64,000 bases of DNA from JAAXKN01 sp036261625 (lineage in GTDB: Bacteria; Bacteroidota; Ignavibacteria; Ignavibacteriales; SURF-24), in the NCBI GenBank assembly GCA_036261625.1, contig DATAKL010000002.1:41404-105403 (forward strand), written 5' to 3'. The translations under genes and the position numbers were made by a program. This document shows positions 8,424 to 17,093 of the stretch, piece by piece. A model generated the notes under the pieces. It was not told the DNA's origin, searched no databases, and saw nothing but the letters and a program-made list of their open reading frames with translations. The number at the start of each line of letters is the position of its first letter. Position 1 is the stretch's first letter.

Positions 8424-10385
8424 TTATAAATTGTTTTTAACCCAGTTCTCAAGCCCGCCGAAGACAATGAGCTCCTGTGCGGCCGCTCCAACGGGACTTA
8501 TCCTGTACAGTTTGCCTTCTGCCTTAAGAACTGAATGTTTGAAATCTATTTCAGCCGCGACGCCGGTTTTAACCGTGAGTTGCGACTTTCCGAATTTATC
8601 TTTAAGATCCCTTATGAGTTCGGGAGCTTCAATTAAAAGGAAGCCGTTATTAAGCGCGTTTCTTTTGTATGTTTCATTAAACGATCCTGCCACAACAAGC
8701 TGAATTCCCCTGTACTTAAGGGCTGTTGCAGCCTGCTCCCTGGAGCTTCCGGTACCGAAGTTGAAGCCGCCGGCAAGTATGTCGCCTTTATTTACAATCT
8801 TTCCGAATTCAGGGTCGTAGTTTTCCATAACGACCGCTGCCTGTTCTTCAGGCGTCATATCGTCATTATATGTATACTTGCCGGGATAGATTCCGTCTGT
8901 ATTCATATTGTCCTGGTGACAGAAGATAATTTCACCTGTAATTTTCTCCGGGAAGCCCTTAATGATATTAACTTCACTTTCAGAATCCACAGTTTCTTTT
9001 GATTCTTTTATTGATCCGATGAGCTTTGAGCTCACTCCAGTCCAGCTGTATGTGATTTTTCCAGACAGTGCGCTTGAGGCAACTACGGCAGGGGATGCCA
9101 GGTATGCCTGAGCATTAGGTGAACCCATTCTACCTTTGAAGTTCCTGTTTGTAGCTGAAATACCTACCTCGCCGTCTTCTAAAAGTCCCGTCCCAAGGCC
9201 TATGCACGGGCCGCAACCCGGGGGAAGCGGTATCGCACCGGCTTCAAGAAGAGTCTGCCAGTCGCCCCGCTTTTCACTTTCAGCCTGCACTTCGCTTGAT
9301 GCTGCTGCAATGTAGAACTTGACGCCTTCGGAGACCTTTTTGCCTTTGACAACCTTTGCAGCCTCGGACAAGTCATCTACGCGGCTGTTGACGCAGCTGA
9401 CAAGGTAAGCCTTATCGATCTTAACGTCCTTATTTATAATTTCAGACAACGGGGTCATCACCTTTACCGTATTAGGCCCTGAAACGTATGGCTCAACCGA
9501 GGAAAGGTCTATTTCAATTTCCTTTGAATAGAAGCAATCATTATCAGCCTGAAGGCATTCTTTTCCCAGCGCTTCAATTCTTTCAGTGTTTATTCTTGGG
9601 TTAATGCCGTTTATGTCCGAGTTAACTCCGGCAGGACCTCGTTTTGAAAGAAACTTCTCACGGTCCTTAAGCCAGTTTATTGTAACCTCATCAATCGGGA
9701 AGACTCCGGCAAGAGCGCCCCACTCGGTTGTCATATTGGCTATTGAAAGCCTTTCATCCACTGAAAGATAGTTTACCCCTTCGCCTCTAAATTCAATTGC
9801 GTGGTTGAGGACCTCATCGTGATTAAAAAGTCCGCAGAGGGCGATAATGACGTCTTTACCTGTAACGCCCGTCTGGAGCTTTCCTTTCAGTTCAACCTTT
9901 GCAACAGGCGGCACCTGCCACCAGGTTCTGCCTGTAGCCCAGATGGCAGCAGCGTCTGTTCTGACAATGGGTGTTCCTAAGCATCCTAAGCCTCCGTACA
10001 TGTTTGAGTGGCTGTCTGAGGCAACTACCATAGTACCGGGGAAGGCGTAGCCCTCTTCACACATAATCTGATGGCCTATGCCGCGCCCGGCAGGGTAAAA
10101 GTCGCTTCCCATGCTTTTTGCGAAGGCCTCTATCTTCTTATATTTTTCCAGGTTCTTTTCTGTTTTATCCTGCACGTTGTGGTCAAGCGTGTTTACAACC
10201 TGGTGCGGGTTCCGGAGCTTTTGGGCGCCGATGCTCTTAAACTTGGGAATTACGGCTCCCGTATTGTCGTGTGTCATTACATAGGCGGGCCTGATTGAAA
10301 TATAATCTCCGGCATGGACCTCGTGGGACTCTGAAAGCCCGACGGCAAATCTCTGTGCAATTTTTTCTATTAATGTCTGAGACAT
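8424..10385 (-). CDS. Aconitase-superfamily hydratase, homoaconitase (Lys4)-like, single chain
   Basis: Expected to interconvert citrate (or homologous 2-alkylmalates) and isocitrate through a [4Fe-4S] cluster. The 653 residues hold the LeuC-like part (about 1-440) and LeuD-like swivel part (about 480-653) in one chain. The cluster cysteines are C331 (LVSCVNSR), C391 and C394 (PPGCGPCIG); the swivel loop is GTGSSREQA at about 545. The N-terminal half (DFYPAGRGIGHQIM, DSHSNMYGGLGCLGTP, ATGRTWWQ) resembles fungal Lys4 homoaconitase more than AcnA or AcnB from memory. No homocitrate synthase is nearby, so citrate/isocitrate is the simpler guess. It lies between the HD and PrpD-like genes. Confidence 0.85.
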   Translation of the reverse strand: MSQTLIEKIAQRFAVGLSESHEVHAGDYISIRPAYVMTHDNTGAVIPKFKSIGAQKLRNPHQVVNTLDHNVQDKTEKNLEKYKKIEAFAKSMGSDFYPAGRGIGHQIMCEEGYAFPGTMVVASDSHSNMYGGLGCLGTPIVRTDAAAIWATGRTWWQVPPVAKVELKGKLQTGVTGKDVIIALCGLFNHDEVLNHAIEFRGEGVNYLSVDERLSIANMTTEWGALAGVFPIDEVTINWLKDREKFLSKRGPAGVNSDINGINPRINTERIEALGKECLQADNDCFYSKEIEIDLSSVEPYVSGPNTVKVMTPLSEIINKDVKIDKAYLVSCVNSRVDDLSEAAKVVKGKKVSEGVKFYIAAASSEVQAESEKRGDWQTLLEAGAIPLPPGCGPCIGLGTGLLEDGEVGISATNRNFKGRMGSPNAQAYLASPAVVASSALSGKITYSWTGVSSKLIGSIKESKETVDSESEVNIIKGFPEKITGEIIFCHQDNMNTDGIYPGKYTYNDDMTPEEQAAVVMENYDPEFGKIVNKGDILAGGFNFGTGSSREQAATALKYRGIQLVVAGSFNETYKRNALNNGFLLIEAPELIRDLKDKFGKSQLTVKTGVAAEIDFKHSVLKAEGKLYRISPVGAAAQELIVFGGLENWVKNNL

Positions 10386-10493
10386 TTTATAACCTCCTCA
10401 AAAAGAGAGTTCATTTACGTGTTTTAGAAGTCAGAAATTACAGTATATTTTCCTCAGGGCAGGGGGCACAAGGCCCCCGCCGCAAAAGGAAAA

Positions 10494-11027
10494 TTAAGCC
10501 TTAAAAGGATCGAAACTTACAAAATCTGCATGATGAACAATGATCGATTCAACAGTCCTCATTCCCAGGTCGCCTTCCTTGGAGTGTGTTGCAATAATGT
10601 GCTGAACCTCCACCGGGATGCCGAAGCGGTCCACAATGCCTATGCCGCTGAAAGGATGCCTGAGCATTTTCCCGGCACTGCTGGTGGTAAGTTTTCCGTC
10701 CTTGATTTCATATTCAAGAAGTTTTCCCACGTCAATTAAAATAGCGCCTGCAATAAGCGTGTCCATGTCTATTTTAATTTCATCCTTGAAATTTTCCATC
10801 ATTGTCTCAGCCATACCCACAGCCAGCTTTACGCAGGTGCGTTTATGTGTCATGAAGGTGATCCTGCAGTCCTTTAAGAGGAGTGAAAAGGGGATCTTCT
10901 CAAGATCCTCTGCAGAAAGCACGCTGTTTTCAATTGCATATACCCAGCAGTCGGTTACCTTGTTCCTGAGATCTTCGTTTTTAATCCAGCTGATCTCGGG
11001 CCATATTTTTAATACCTTCTCGCGCAT
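10494..11027 (-). CDS. HD-superfamily protein with altered HD signature
   Basis: A 177-residue HD-fold protein, function unknown. Helices typical of HD phosphohydrolases are present: THKRTCVKLA (first His), then AGAILIDVGKL where the usual H-D is I-D, then RHPFSGIGI, ATHSKEGD and VHHADF. The missing first residue of the HD pair suggests changed metal binding or a regulatory rather than catalytic role. It starts 12 bases after the dehydrogenase stop and so is almost certainly co-transcribed and co-translated with it. Conserved position inside a central-carbon operon hints at a nucleotide-linked control or a carboxylate-phosphate hydrolase; neither can be shown here. Confidence 0.65.
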   Translation of the reverse strand: MREKVLKIWPEISWIKNEDLRNKVTDCWVYAIENSVLSAEDLEKIPFSLLLKDCRITFMTHKRTCVKLAVGMAETMMENFKDEIKIDMDTLIAGAILIDVGKLLEYEIKDGKLTTSSAGKMLRHPFSGIGIVDRFGIPVEVQHIIATHSKEGDLGMRTVESIIVHHADFVSFDPFKA

Positions 11028-11039
11028 TATTTCCTCAAA

Positions 11040-12215
11040 TTAAAGTTTAGCGATTATTGCGTCAGTCATTTCCTGTGTTGTCGCGGCACCCAGCTTAAAC
11101 ACGTCGGGGCCACCTTTAAGCTTCATCATATCGTAGGTCTTAACACATCCTTCTTCAATTACACTGGCAATTGCGCGGCGTATCTTATCGGCCTTTTCAG
11201 TCTCTCCAATGTGGTCAAGCATCATGCATGCGCTTAGGATCATGGCAATAGGATTTACGATTGAGGGATTTAACTCCTGGTACTTCGGGGCAGATCCGTG
11301 TGTAGGTTCGAAGACAGCAACTTCCTCACCAATATTGGCGCTGCAGGCAAAGCCCAGGCCGCCAACGAGGCCGGCAAAGCCGTCGCTTATAATGTCGCCG
11401 AACATATTTTCTGCAACAATTACCCCGTAGGCCTCAGGATTTTTTGTAAGCCACATCATCTGTGCGTCTATATTTGTATCCCAGAGCTCGATGCCGGGGT
11501 AATTCTTTGCAATTTCCCTTGCTTCCTTGAACATCATGCCCGAGGTTTCCCTTAAGACATTCGGCTTTTCGCAGAGTGTGAGGTTCTTATATCCGTATTT
11601 CTTTGCGTACTCGAAAGCAGCAGTAAGAATTCTTCTTGAAGCTTTTCTTGTAACAATGCGTGTGGAAACTGCCAGATCCTCGCTCGGCGTATCCTTGAAG
11701 AATTTCATTTTGGAGTGAGTCTCCAGGGCATCACGTACCTGCTTCGGGGGATTAGTCCACTCAACTCCGGCATAAAGGCCTTCGGTATTCTGCCTGAATA
11801 TAACGGCATCTACCATCGGCTCTTCGAAGCCGTCTTTGGTTCTTCTTATAAAGTTAAGGGGATTACCCTTGAATGACAGGCATGGACGTATACAGATATC
11901 CAGATTGAAATGCTGTCTTAAACCCACAATCGGGCTGAAGTAAACAAAGCCTTTTCCCTGGAGCGACGGATCCAGTTCCTTCGCAGCAGCATCTTTGGGC
12001 TTGCTTGTTATGGCACCAAAAAGGCCGATCTTATGCTCAGAAAGCAGATCTATAGTTCTCTGGGGCAGTGCATTGCCTTCCTTTATCCAGAAATCCCATC
12101 CAATATCACCATGGACATAATTTGCCTCGAAACCAACTGCATCTAACACCCTGATTGCCTCAGGAAGAACTGTCTTACCTATACCGTCGCCCGGCATTGA
12201 AACTATTGTGCGCAT
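11040..12215 (-). CDS. Isocitrate/isopropylmalate dehydrogenase family protein, probably isocitrate dehydrogenase
   Basis: Oxidative decarboxylation of a 2-R-3-hydroxy acid (isocitrate likely) or the reverse reductive carboxylation. Seen over 391 residues: N-terminal PGDGIGKTV, substrate arginines in LRQHFNLDICIRP and STRIVTRKASRR, catalytic region EKPNVLRETSGMM and AENMFGDIISD, and the nucleotide loop EPTHGSAPKY. The K-Y after HGSAP matches the pair found in NADP-dependent E. coli isocitrate dehydrogenase rather than the D-I of NAD enzymes, so NADP use is inferred. First gene of the operon; ATG at 12215 has AAGGA eight bases upstream. Homoisocitrate dehydrogenase is the main alternative. Confidence 0.8.
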   Translation of the reverse strand: MRTIVSMPGDGIGKTVLPEAIRVLDAVGFEANYVHGDIGWDFWIKEGNALPQRTIDLLSEHKIGLFGAITSKPKDAAAKELDPSLQGKGFVYFSPIVGLRQHFNLDICIRPCLSFKGNPLNFIRRTKDGFEEPMVDAVIFRQNTEGLYAGVEWTNPPKQVRDALETHSKMKFFKDTPSEDLAVSTRIVTRKASRRILTAAFEYAKKYGYKNLTLCEKPNVLRETSGMMFKEAREIAKNYPGIELWDTNIDAQMMWLTKNPEAYGVIVAENMFGDIISDGFAGLVGGLGFACSANIGEEVAVFEPTHGSAPKYQELNPSIVNPIAMILSACMMLDHIGETEKADKIRRAIASVIEEGCVKTYDMMKLKGGPDVFKLGAATTQEMTDAIIAKL

Positions 12216-12471
12216 ATATAAGTCCTTATTTATGAATGGTTGAATTGTCGATATCTAAATTAGAGAATTCCTTTTATGTTATCAAGCAAAATGGCATCCG
12301 CTCCGCCGCGCGAAGAAAATATGGGAAGTTTGTGGAGAAGACCTGGAAATTTATTTTATTTGCTTTTTGTTAAAAATTCAATAATTTAACTCTTAAATTA
12401 TATCGCAAACTGGGAAAAACCGAATTCTATTCTTCCAAATAAATCACAAATAATAATCTCGGGGGTCCAAA

Positions 12472-13191
12472 ATGAAAAAGTTCTACTCTTTGTTTATCCT
12501 GCTGCTTCTTTCACTTGTAATTACTTCCTGTTCAAAAAAGGATGATAACCCGACAGGGCCGGAGGCATCGGGAACTGCGCCTACATTCCCTACAATCACC
12601 TTTAAGGGTCCTAACACCTCTTCAACCGACACATACGCCACACAAACAAATAGCGTTATCACAGCATTTAACGGTTTCCCGCAGATGCTCAGCGGTCCTT
12701 TTTCGGCCGTTAAGCCAAGCAGTGAAGGAGGAGACTGGAAGTGGGTTGTTTCACCCGGTAATGGTGCTACAGAGACTTTTTATGCTACCAAGAATTCAGA
12801 CGGCAGCTTTACCTGGAGGCTGATCTTAAACGGTAAAGTTGATGCTGATGAAGATGCATACAATAACTGGAAAGCAGTTGATGGTTATACAAGTGCCGAC
12901 GGGAAAAACGGAAACTGGAAAATATACAAGCCCAATACTACAAGCACCGTAGCTGAGTTTTCCTGGACTACCAACAGCAGCGGAACGCTTACAGGTACAA
13001 TAATTGAATATGACGGTTCAACTGTAAGCTCAAAAATGGAAGTGGTAAATAATGCAGATAATTCAGGTTCACTGAAACAGTATGGTGCAAATGCTGTCCT
13101 GGAATTCCAGTCCTCCTGGAAGGCTGACGGCTCCGGCGAATGGCATTCCTATAATAACGGTGTAGAAGACAACCATGGCAACTGGCAGTAA
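12472..13191 (+). CDS. Lipoprotein, first of three tandem paralogues
   Basis: A 239-residue exported lipoprotein of unknown function. The signal peptide ends in a lipobox (VITSC), followed by SKKDDNP, a typical Bacteroidota lipoprotein tether. The mature part shares an order of motifs with the next two genes: FKGPNTSSTDTYA, TSADGKNGNWKIY, SWTTNSSGTLTG and WKADGSGEWHSY. The W-x-x-DGSG-x-W pattern near the C-terminus suggests a repeated beta structure. It is transcribed away from the citrate operon and has its own terminator. I do not recognise the family beyond the paralogy. Confidence 0.8.
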   Translation: MKKFYSLFILLLLSLVITSCSKKDDNPTGPEASGTAPTFPTITFKGPNTSSTDTYATQTNSVITAFNGFPQMLSGPFSAVKPSSEGGDWKWVVSPGNGATETFYATKNSDGSFTWRLILNGKVDADEDAYNNWKAVDGYTSADGKNGNWKIYKPNTTSTVAEFSWTTNSSGTLTGTIIEYDGSTVSSKMEVVNNADNSGSLKQYGANAVLEFQSSWKADGSGEWHSYNNGVEDNHGNWQ

Positions 13192-13214
13192 TTTTAAGTA
13201 AATAACTTATTTTT

Positions 13215-13249
13215 AAGCTCCTTTCAAGCTCTGAAAGGAGCTTTTTTTT
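13215..13249 (+). terminator. Terminator after first lipoprotein gene
   Basis: An 11-bp stem (13215-13225 with 13233-13243) followed by eight T's, a textbook Rho-independent terminator. Confidence 0.9.
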
Positions 13250-13353
13250 GCGGTAATGAATCTCATCTTTTCATTTTCGCAGAAAATTTTTTAATTTTCA
13301 CCACCAGTCCAAATAGAATTCAGATAAATCATAGACATAAAAATGGTATCAAA

Positions 13354-14061
13354 ATGAAAAAATGGCACTCCTTTATTATTCTGTTCCTTTTCCCCGTTTT
13401 AATTATTTCCTGTTCCAAAAAAGATAATCCCGTAAGTACAGAAAATCAGGGGGCTGTTTCGCTTCCCAGTTTTTCTTTTCAGGGGCCTAATACCAGGTCA
13501 ACAGACCAGTATGCCGCGCAGACAAAGACCCAGATTTCTTCAGCCAATAATTACGCTCAAATTATTAGTTCTGCTTTTATACATATTTCACCCAGTAAAA
13601 ACGGAAACATCTGGAGCTGGGTCTGGCAGGCCGGAGGGGGAGCAACCGAAACCTTAACAGGCCTGAAGAACACTGACGGCAGCGTTTCCTGGGAACTGGT
13701 CCTCAATGGAAATATTTATGGCCATAACTACAGCAACAGAAAAATTATGGACGGCAACACAAGCGCAGACGAAAAAAATGGAAACTGGAACGTATACGAC
13801 GAAAATACAACAATCCTTGTTAACAGGCTTTCCTGGACTACTGATGAGGATGGAGTTGTTTCAGGCACGCTGACAAATTATTCCTACTCACTGGAGACAG
13901 GTAAGAAAGAGATCATCAACAGGCCCGATAAATCAGGTGAACTGAGAGTTTACGATGAAAATAATGTAATAACATTCCAGTCAATCTGGAAAACAGATGG
14001 CAGCGGCGACTGGAAATCATATACCGACGGTCTGGAAGCATCAAGCGGCAGCTGGAAATAA
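13354..14061 (+). CDS. Lipoprotein, second of three tandem paralogues
   Basis: A 235-residue lipoprotein with lipobox IISC and a SKKDNP tether. Motifs line up with the neighbour upstream: FQGPNTRSTDQYAAQT, TSADEKNGNWNVY, SWTTDEDGVVSG and WKTDGSGDWKSY. The bases just before the start (a run like AAATCATAGACATAAAAATGG) also resemble the upstream region of the first copy, so the duplication probably included the leader. Transcribed alone: a terminator precedes and follows it. Function unknown. Confidence 0.8.
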   Translation: MKKWHSFIILFLFPVLIISCSKKDNPVSTENQGAVSLPSFSFQGPNTRSTDQYAAQTKTQISSANNYAQIISSAFIHISPSKNGNIWSWVWQAGGGATETLTGLKNTDGSVSWELVLNGNIYGHNYSNRKIMDGNTSADEKNGNWNVYDENTTILVNRLSWTTDEDGVVSGTLTNYSYSLETGKKEIINRPDKSGELRVYDENNVITFQSIWKTDGSGDWKSYTDGLEASSGSWK

Positions 14062-14070
14062 CTTACTTAT

Positions 14071-14103
14071 GCCCCTTTCATACCTCAGAAGGGGCTTTTT
14101 TTT
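14071..14103 (+). terminator. Terminator after second lipoprotein gene
   Basis: A GCCCCTT/AAGGGGC stem (14071-14077 with 14089-14095) followed by a run of T's. Confidence 0.85.
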
Positions 14104-14265
14104 CGCTTTCCCCGTACAAACGTTCCGCGTAAATACCTTTTTCAGAAAAAAAAGATTTCATATCATATTATAGCACGAAATGTTGTAGCTCTCTTTAGCC
14201 GGTTTTTAAGGCTCTGAACCGAAAAGTAAGAATGCGTTATTATAAATATAAAAGGAGATGATCCT

Positions 14266-14988
14266 ATGAAAAGGTCGTTCGGCTTTCTGATCACATCTTT
14301 TTTGATACTGGCTTTTCTTTCCTACGGCTGCTCCAAAAAAGACAATAATCCTTCTGCTCCAGTTACAGTAACAAACAATAGTCTACCGCCCGATGTACCC
14401 TCTGCAAGCCTGAACGGGCCCGGCTCAAACTCTAAAGATGCAAGCCTCCTGCTCGTAAAAGGATATATACAGGGACTCAACGGCTTTACGAATTACTTGA
14501 ATAAATTCCAGAATGTCCAGGCCGCCAAAAGCGATACCGGCTGGGTTAGAAGATATATGAACGGCTCGATTGTGGCCACACTGACTACCACCAGGCTGCA
14601 GGACGGGTCTTACAACTGGAAGCTGACTCTAAGCGGTACAAACGACAGCATTACCTATAACAACTGGCTGGCTCTGGAAGGCACCTCCAGTGCTGACGGG
14701 AAGAGCGGAACCTGGAAAGTATATCATGATAACACAAACCTCCTGACAGGGGACTACAGCTGGCAGAAGAACTCCGACGGATCCATTACCGCCATTTTAA
14801 GAGAATACCGCAACGGCAGTGTCCATTCAAGAATTGAAGCCCTGGAAAACGCCGACAAATCAGGCCAGCTCCTTTTCTACATGGGGGATAATCTTTCATT
14901 CAAGACCTTGTGGCAGTCCAACGGCTCAGGGCAGTGGTGGATGTACGATTCCTCCGGCACAGTGCTGCACCAGGGGATGTGGACATAA
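14266..14988 (+). CDS. Lipoprotein, third and most divergent tandem paralogue
   Basis: A 240-residue lipoprotein with lipobox SYGC and a SKKDNNP tether. It keeps the pattern LNGPGSNSKD, SSADGKSGTWKVY, SWQKNSDGSITA and WQSNGSGQWWMY but is clearly more distant than the first two are from each other. A good ribosome site (AAGGAGATG) precedes the ATG. No enzyme motif is visible. The three copies may be exported binding or structural proteins of different specificity; this is a guess from duplication and divergence only. Confidence 0.8.
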   Translation: MKRSFGFLITSFLILAFLSYGCSKKDNNPSAPVTVTNNSLPPDVPSASLNGPGSNSKDASLLLVKGYIQGLNGFTNYLNKFQNVQAAKSDTGWVRRYMNGSIVATLTTTRLQDGSYNWKLTLSGTNDSITYNNWLALEGTSSADGKSGTWKVYHDNTNLLTGDYSWQKNSDGSITAILREYRNGSVHSRIEALENADKSGQLLFYMGDNLSFKTLWQSNGSGQWWMYDSSGTVLHQGMWT

Positions 14989-15032
14989 TTTTAAGATTTA
15001 GTTTCAAAAATTCTGAATATATAAAACCATTT

Positions 15033-15058
15033 CAGCAGGGGCATGAGAGCCCCTGCTG
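15033..15058. terminator. Hairpin between convergent genes
   Basis: A 10-bp perfect GC-rich stem (15033-15042 with 15049-15058) without a strong T-tract, between the third lipoprotein and the convergent barrel gene. Confidence 0.5.
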
Positions 15059-15080
15059 CTGCGGTGAATATTTTATAAAA

Positions 15081-17081
15081 CTAAAATTTTACATCCAGCT
15101 GAAGGTTCAGGGTATTGTTTGTTTCTTCAGACCGGTAGCTATTTGTCTGAGGCACTGAAGTTTCGGAATATTTAATGGAAACTGAAAACTCTTTCGATAT
15201 CCTGCCTCTTAAGTTTAGAGACCACTTCACCCCCTGTCCCGAGAGGGAATATCCTGTCAGGCTTCCCGGCGCGTCAATCTCGGGAAGATAAATCCTGGAA
15301 TTGTAGGAGTCCGTCTTAAAATATGAAACTCTTGCCGAGAGTGAAAAGAAGTCTTTGGAAATTCCTGCCTCTTCAAAAATAACGAAGCCTTTCTCCGGAT
15401 GTTCCGCCGTTGGACCCAGAAATCTGTTTACTTCACCGTGCAGTTTAAGGAAAAGCGAGCCCGGGAAATCACAGCGCACATCAGCCTTAAAGCTGCGGAT
15501 CTGCCTCAGGCTTAAAGCTTCTTCGGGAAGAGAAAAGTCGCAGATCTCCTCCTCCCCGTTTCTGTATCTTAAATTCAGCGACAACTTCTTAAATGGAACG
15601 GCTGAAAAGCTTAAGCCGAACTGATTCCCGTTTGAAGGGAAGTAACGTTTTTCTCTTCTGAACTGGTCGTAGTATATATCCAAAGTCCCGAGAGGAGTCT
15701 TAACATTCAGAGCCCCGTAGATCCCGGTTTCCTGCCTCGCAGAGCCCGAAGCGGTACCCGAGGAAAATGAGTGCATGGAAGGGAACCCTGAATCATAATG
15801 CCTGAAAAGGACAATGGCGCTTAAAGGCTCAGTAAGCGGTAACTCCAGAAAGCTCCTTATGGCGGACTTTCTGCCTGAAGAGGCAGCTTCCCCAGAGATA
15901 AAGACCTGATCTAAAAACAGTTCATAGGACAGGGCAATTACATGAAACCTGCTGCCTGAAAGACCTAACGGGGAAGTTTCAAGAAACTGGCGGTCGAATT
16001 GGGACTGGTAATAAAGAACCCCTGCCTTGAAGACGTTACCAAAATTATAGCCAGCTTTTCCGCCAAAAAGGACTTCTTTAATTCTGTCTTTCTTCTGGCT
16101 TTCCCTCAGCGTTCTGTGATAGCCCGAAGTGTAAAATGAGGTGATTTTGCCCGACAGGGGATCAAGGTTTGCATCCCTGAAATTATCAGAATAGAAAGCA
16201 GACATGCTGAAGCTGCTAAAAGAAAAAGATGCTGCGCCACCTCTTAAGAAGCTGTTTTCGTCTGTGCTCAGATAAGGTTTAATATTCTTACTTCTCATAT
16301 GCATGGAACTGACCGGGCTGCCTTCCTTCAAGAAGCCGTAGGGATTCCAGAGGGCAAGCCCATGCCCGAATTCCACGTTGTAGTCGCCCAGGAGAATGGC
16401 ATCAAAAGGTTTAACTGAACTGACTAAAAGGTGGAATGAATTGAAATCTGTAAAGGACTTTTCGCCGGCATCCTTTTCAAGAATGATTCCAAGCTGATAC
16501 CTGTCTTTGGCATTAACTTTAAGGCGGTTATATAACCTGATTGGAGAACCGGTATAAGTTCCGGCCGTTAGATCCTTATTATATAAGGAGTTGCCTTGCA
16601 GTCTGGTCCTGAAATCAACAGTTGGGACGGTGCTGAAGTCGGGATTTGCCCTTAAAGTAATTGAAGTTGCGGAAATCACTTCAGGAATACTTGCAGTGAG
16701 GTATGGCAAGATATTATTTATAAGTGAGTTAGGAAGTTCTCTGATCTGTCTGATTTCGTTTGTGGAAAAGAATCTTCCCGATTTATTCCTGTAGTCAATT
16801 ATGGATTTTGCGTCCTGATAATTAAGAAAAGGGATCGCAAGGAGCTCCTCCAGGGCGGCTGTATTAATGTCAACAGGGTGTGCTGAGAGAGATTCAAGCT
16901 CATCTGAAAGTTCAGCTTCGTTGACCTCTGAAAGATTATCCTCAAGAACATTATTCCAGAAGCGGTCCAGGAAAGGCATCTCTAATTTCCCCGGCAGTAA
17001 ACTGTCCGGATGTGAATTTTCCTGAGAAAAATTTAAGCTGTTCAGGAGGATTAAGAGTCCTGCTATAAAAGGAATTTTCAT
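15081..17081 (-). CDS. Helix-hairpin-helix domain fused to a large outer-membrane beta-barrel
   Basis: A 666-residue protein with signal peptide (ends near LNFSQ). Residues about 70-130 resemble the ComEA-type helix-hairpin-helix: VDINTAALEELLAIP, then DAKSIIDYRNKSGRF and a second weaker repeat NEIRQIRELP. The remaining 500 residues are alternating beta strands rich in aromatic girdle residues and end in NLQLDVKF, as expected for an outer-membrane barrel. ComEA binds DNA during uptake, so a DNA-handling porin is possible; HhH motifs also mediate protein contacts. It starts 12 bases after the PorV-like gene, so the two form an operon. Confidence 0.75.
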   Translation of the reverse strand: MKIPFIAGLLILLNSLNFSQENSHPDSLLPGKLEMPFLDRFWNNVLEDNLSEVNEAELSDELESLSAHPVDINTAALEELLAIPFLNYQDAKSIIDYRNKSGRFFSTNEIRQIRELPNSLINNILPYLTASIPEVISATSITLRANPDFSTVPTVDFRTRLQGNSLYNKDLTAGTYTGSPIRLYNRLKVNAKDRYQLGIILEKDAGEKSFTDFNSFHLLVSSVKPFDAILLGDYNVEFGHGLALWNPYGFLKEGSPVSSMHMRSKNIKPYLSTDENSFLRGGAASFSFSSFSMSAFYSDNFRDANLDPLSGKITSFYTSGYHRTLRESQKKDRIKEVLFGGKAGYNFGNVFKAGVLYYQSQFDRQFLETSPLGLSGSRFHVIALSYELFLDQVFISGEAASSGRKSAIRSFLELPLTEPLSAIVLFRHYDSGFPSMHSFSSGTASGSARQETGIYGALNVKTPLGTLDIYYDQFRREKRYFPSNGNQFGLSFSAVPFKKLSLNLRYRNGEEEICDFSLPEEALSLRQIRSFKADVRCDFPGSLFLKLHGEVNRFLGPTAEHPEKGFVIFEEAGISKDFFSLSARVSYFKTDSYNSRIYLPEIDAPGSLTGYSLSGQGVKWSLNLRGRISKEFSVSIKYSETSVPQTNSYRSEETNNTLNLQLDVKF

Positions 17082-17093
17082 AATAATTTCTTT

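Noticed and set aside
12216..12471. Possible riboswitch before the first lipoprotein or citrate operon
   Set aside because: No conserved riboswitch core or stable multi-stem fold could be seen in this AT-rich divergent region.
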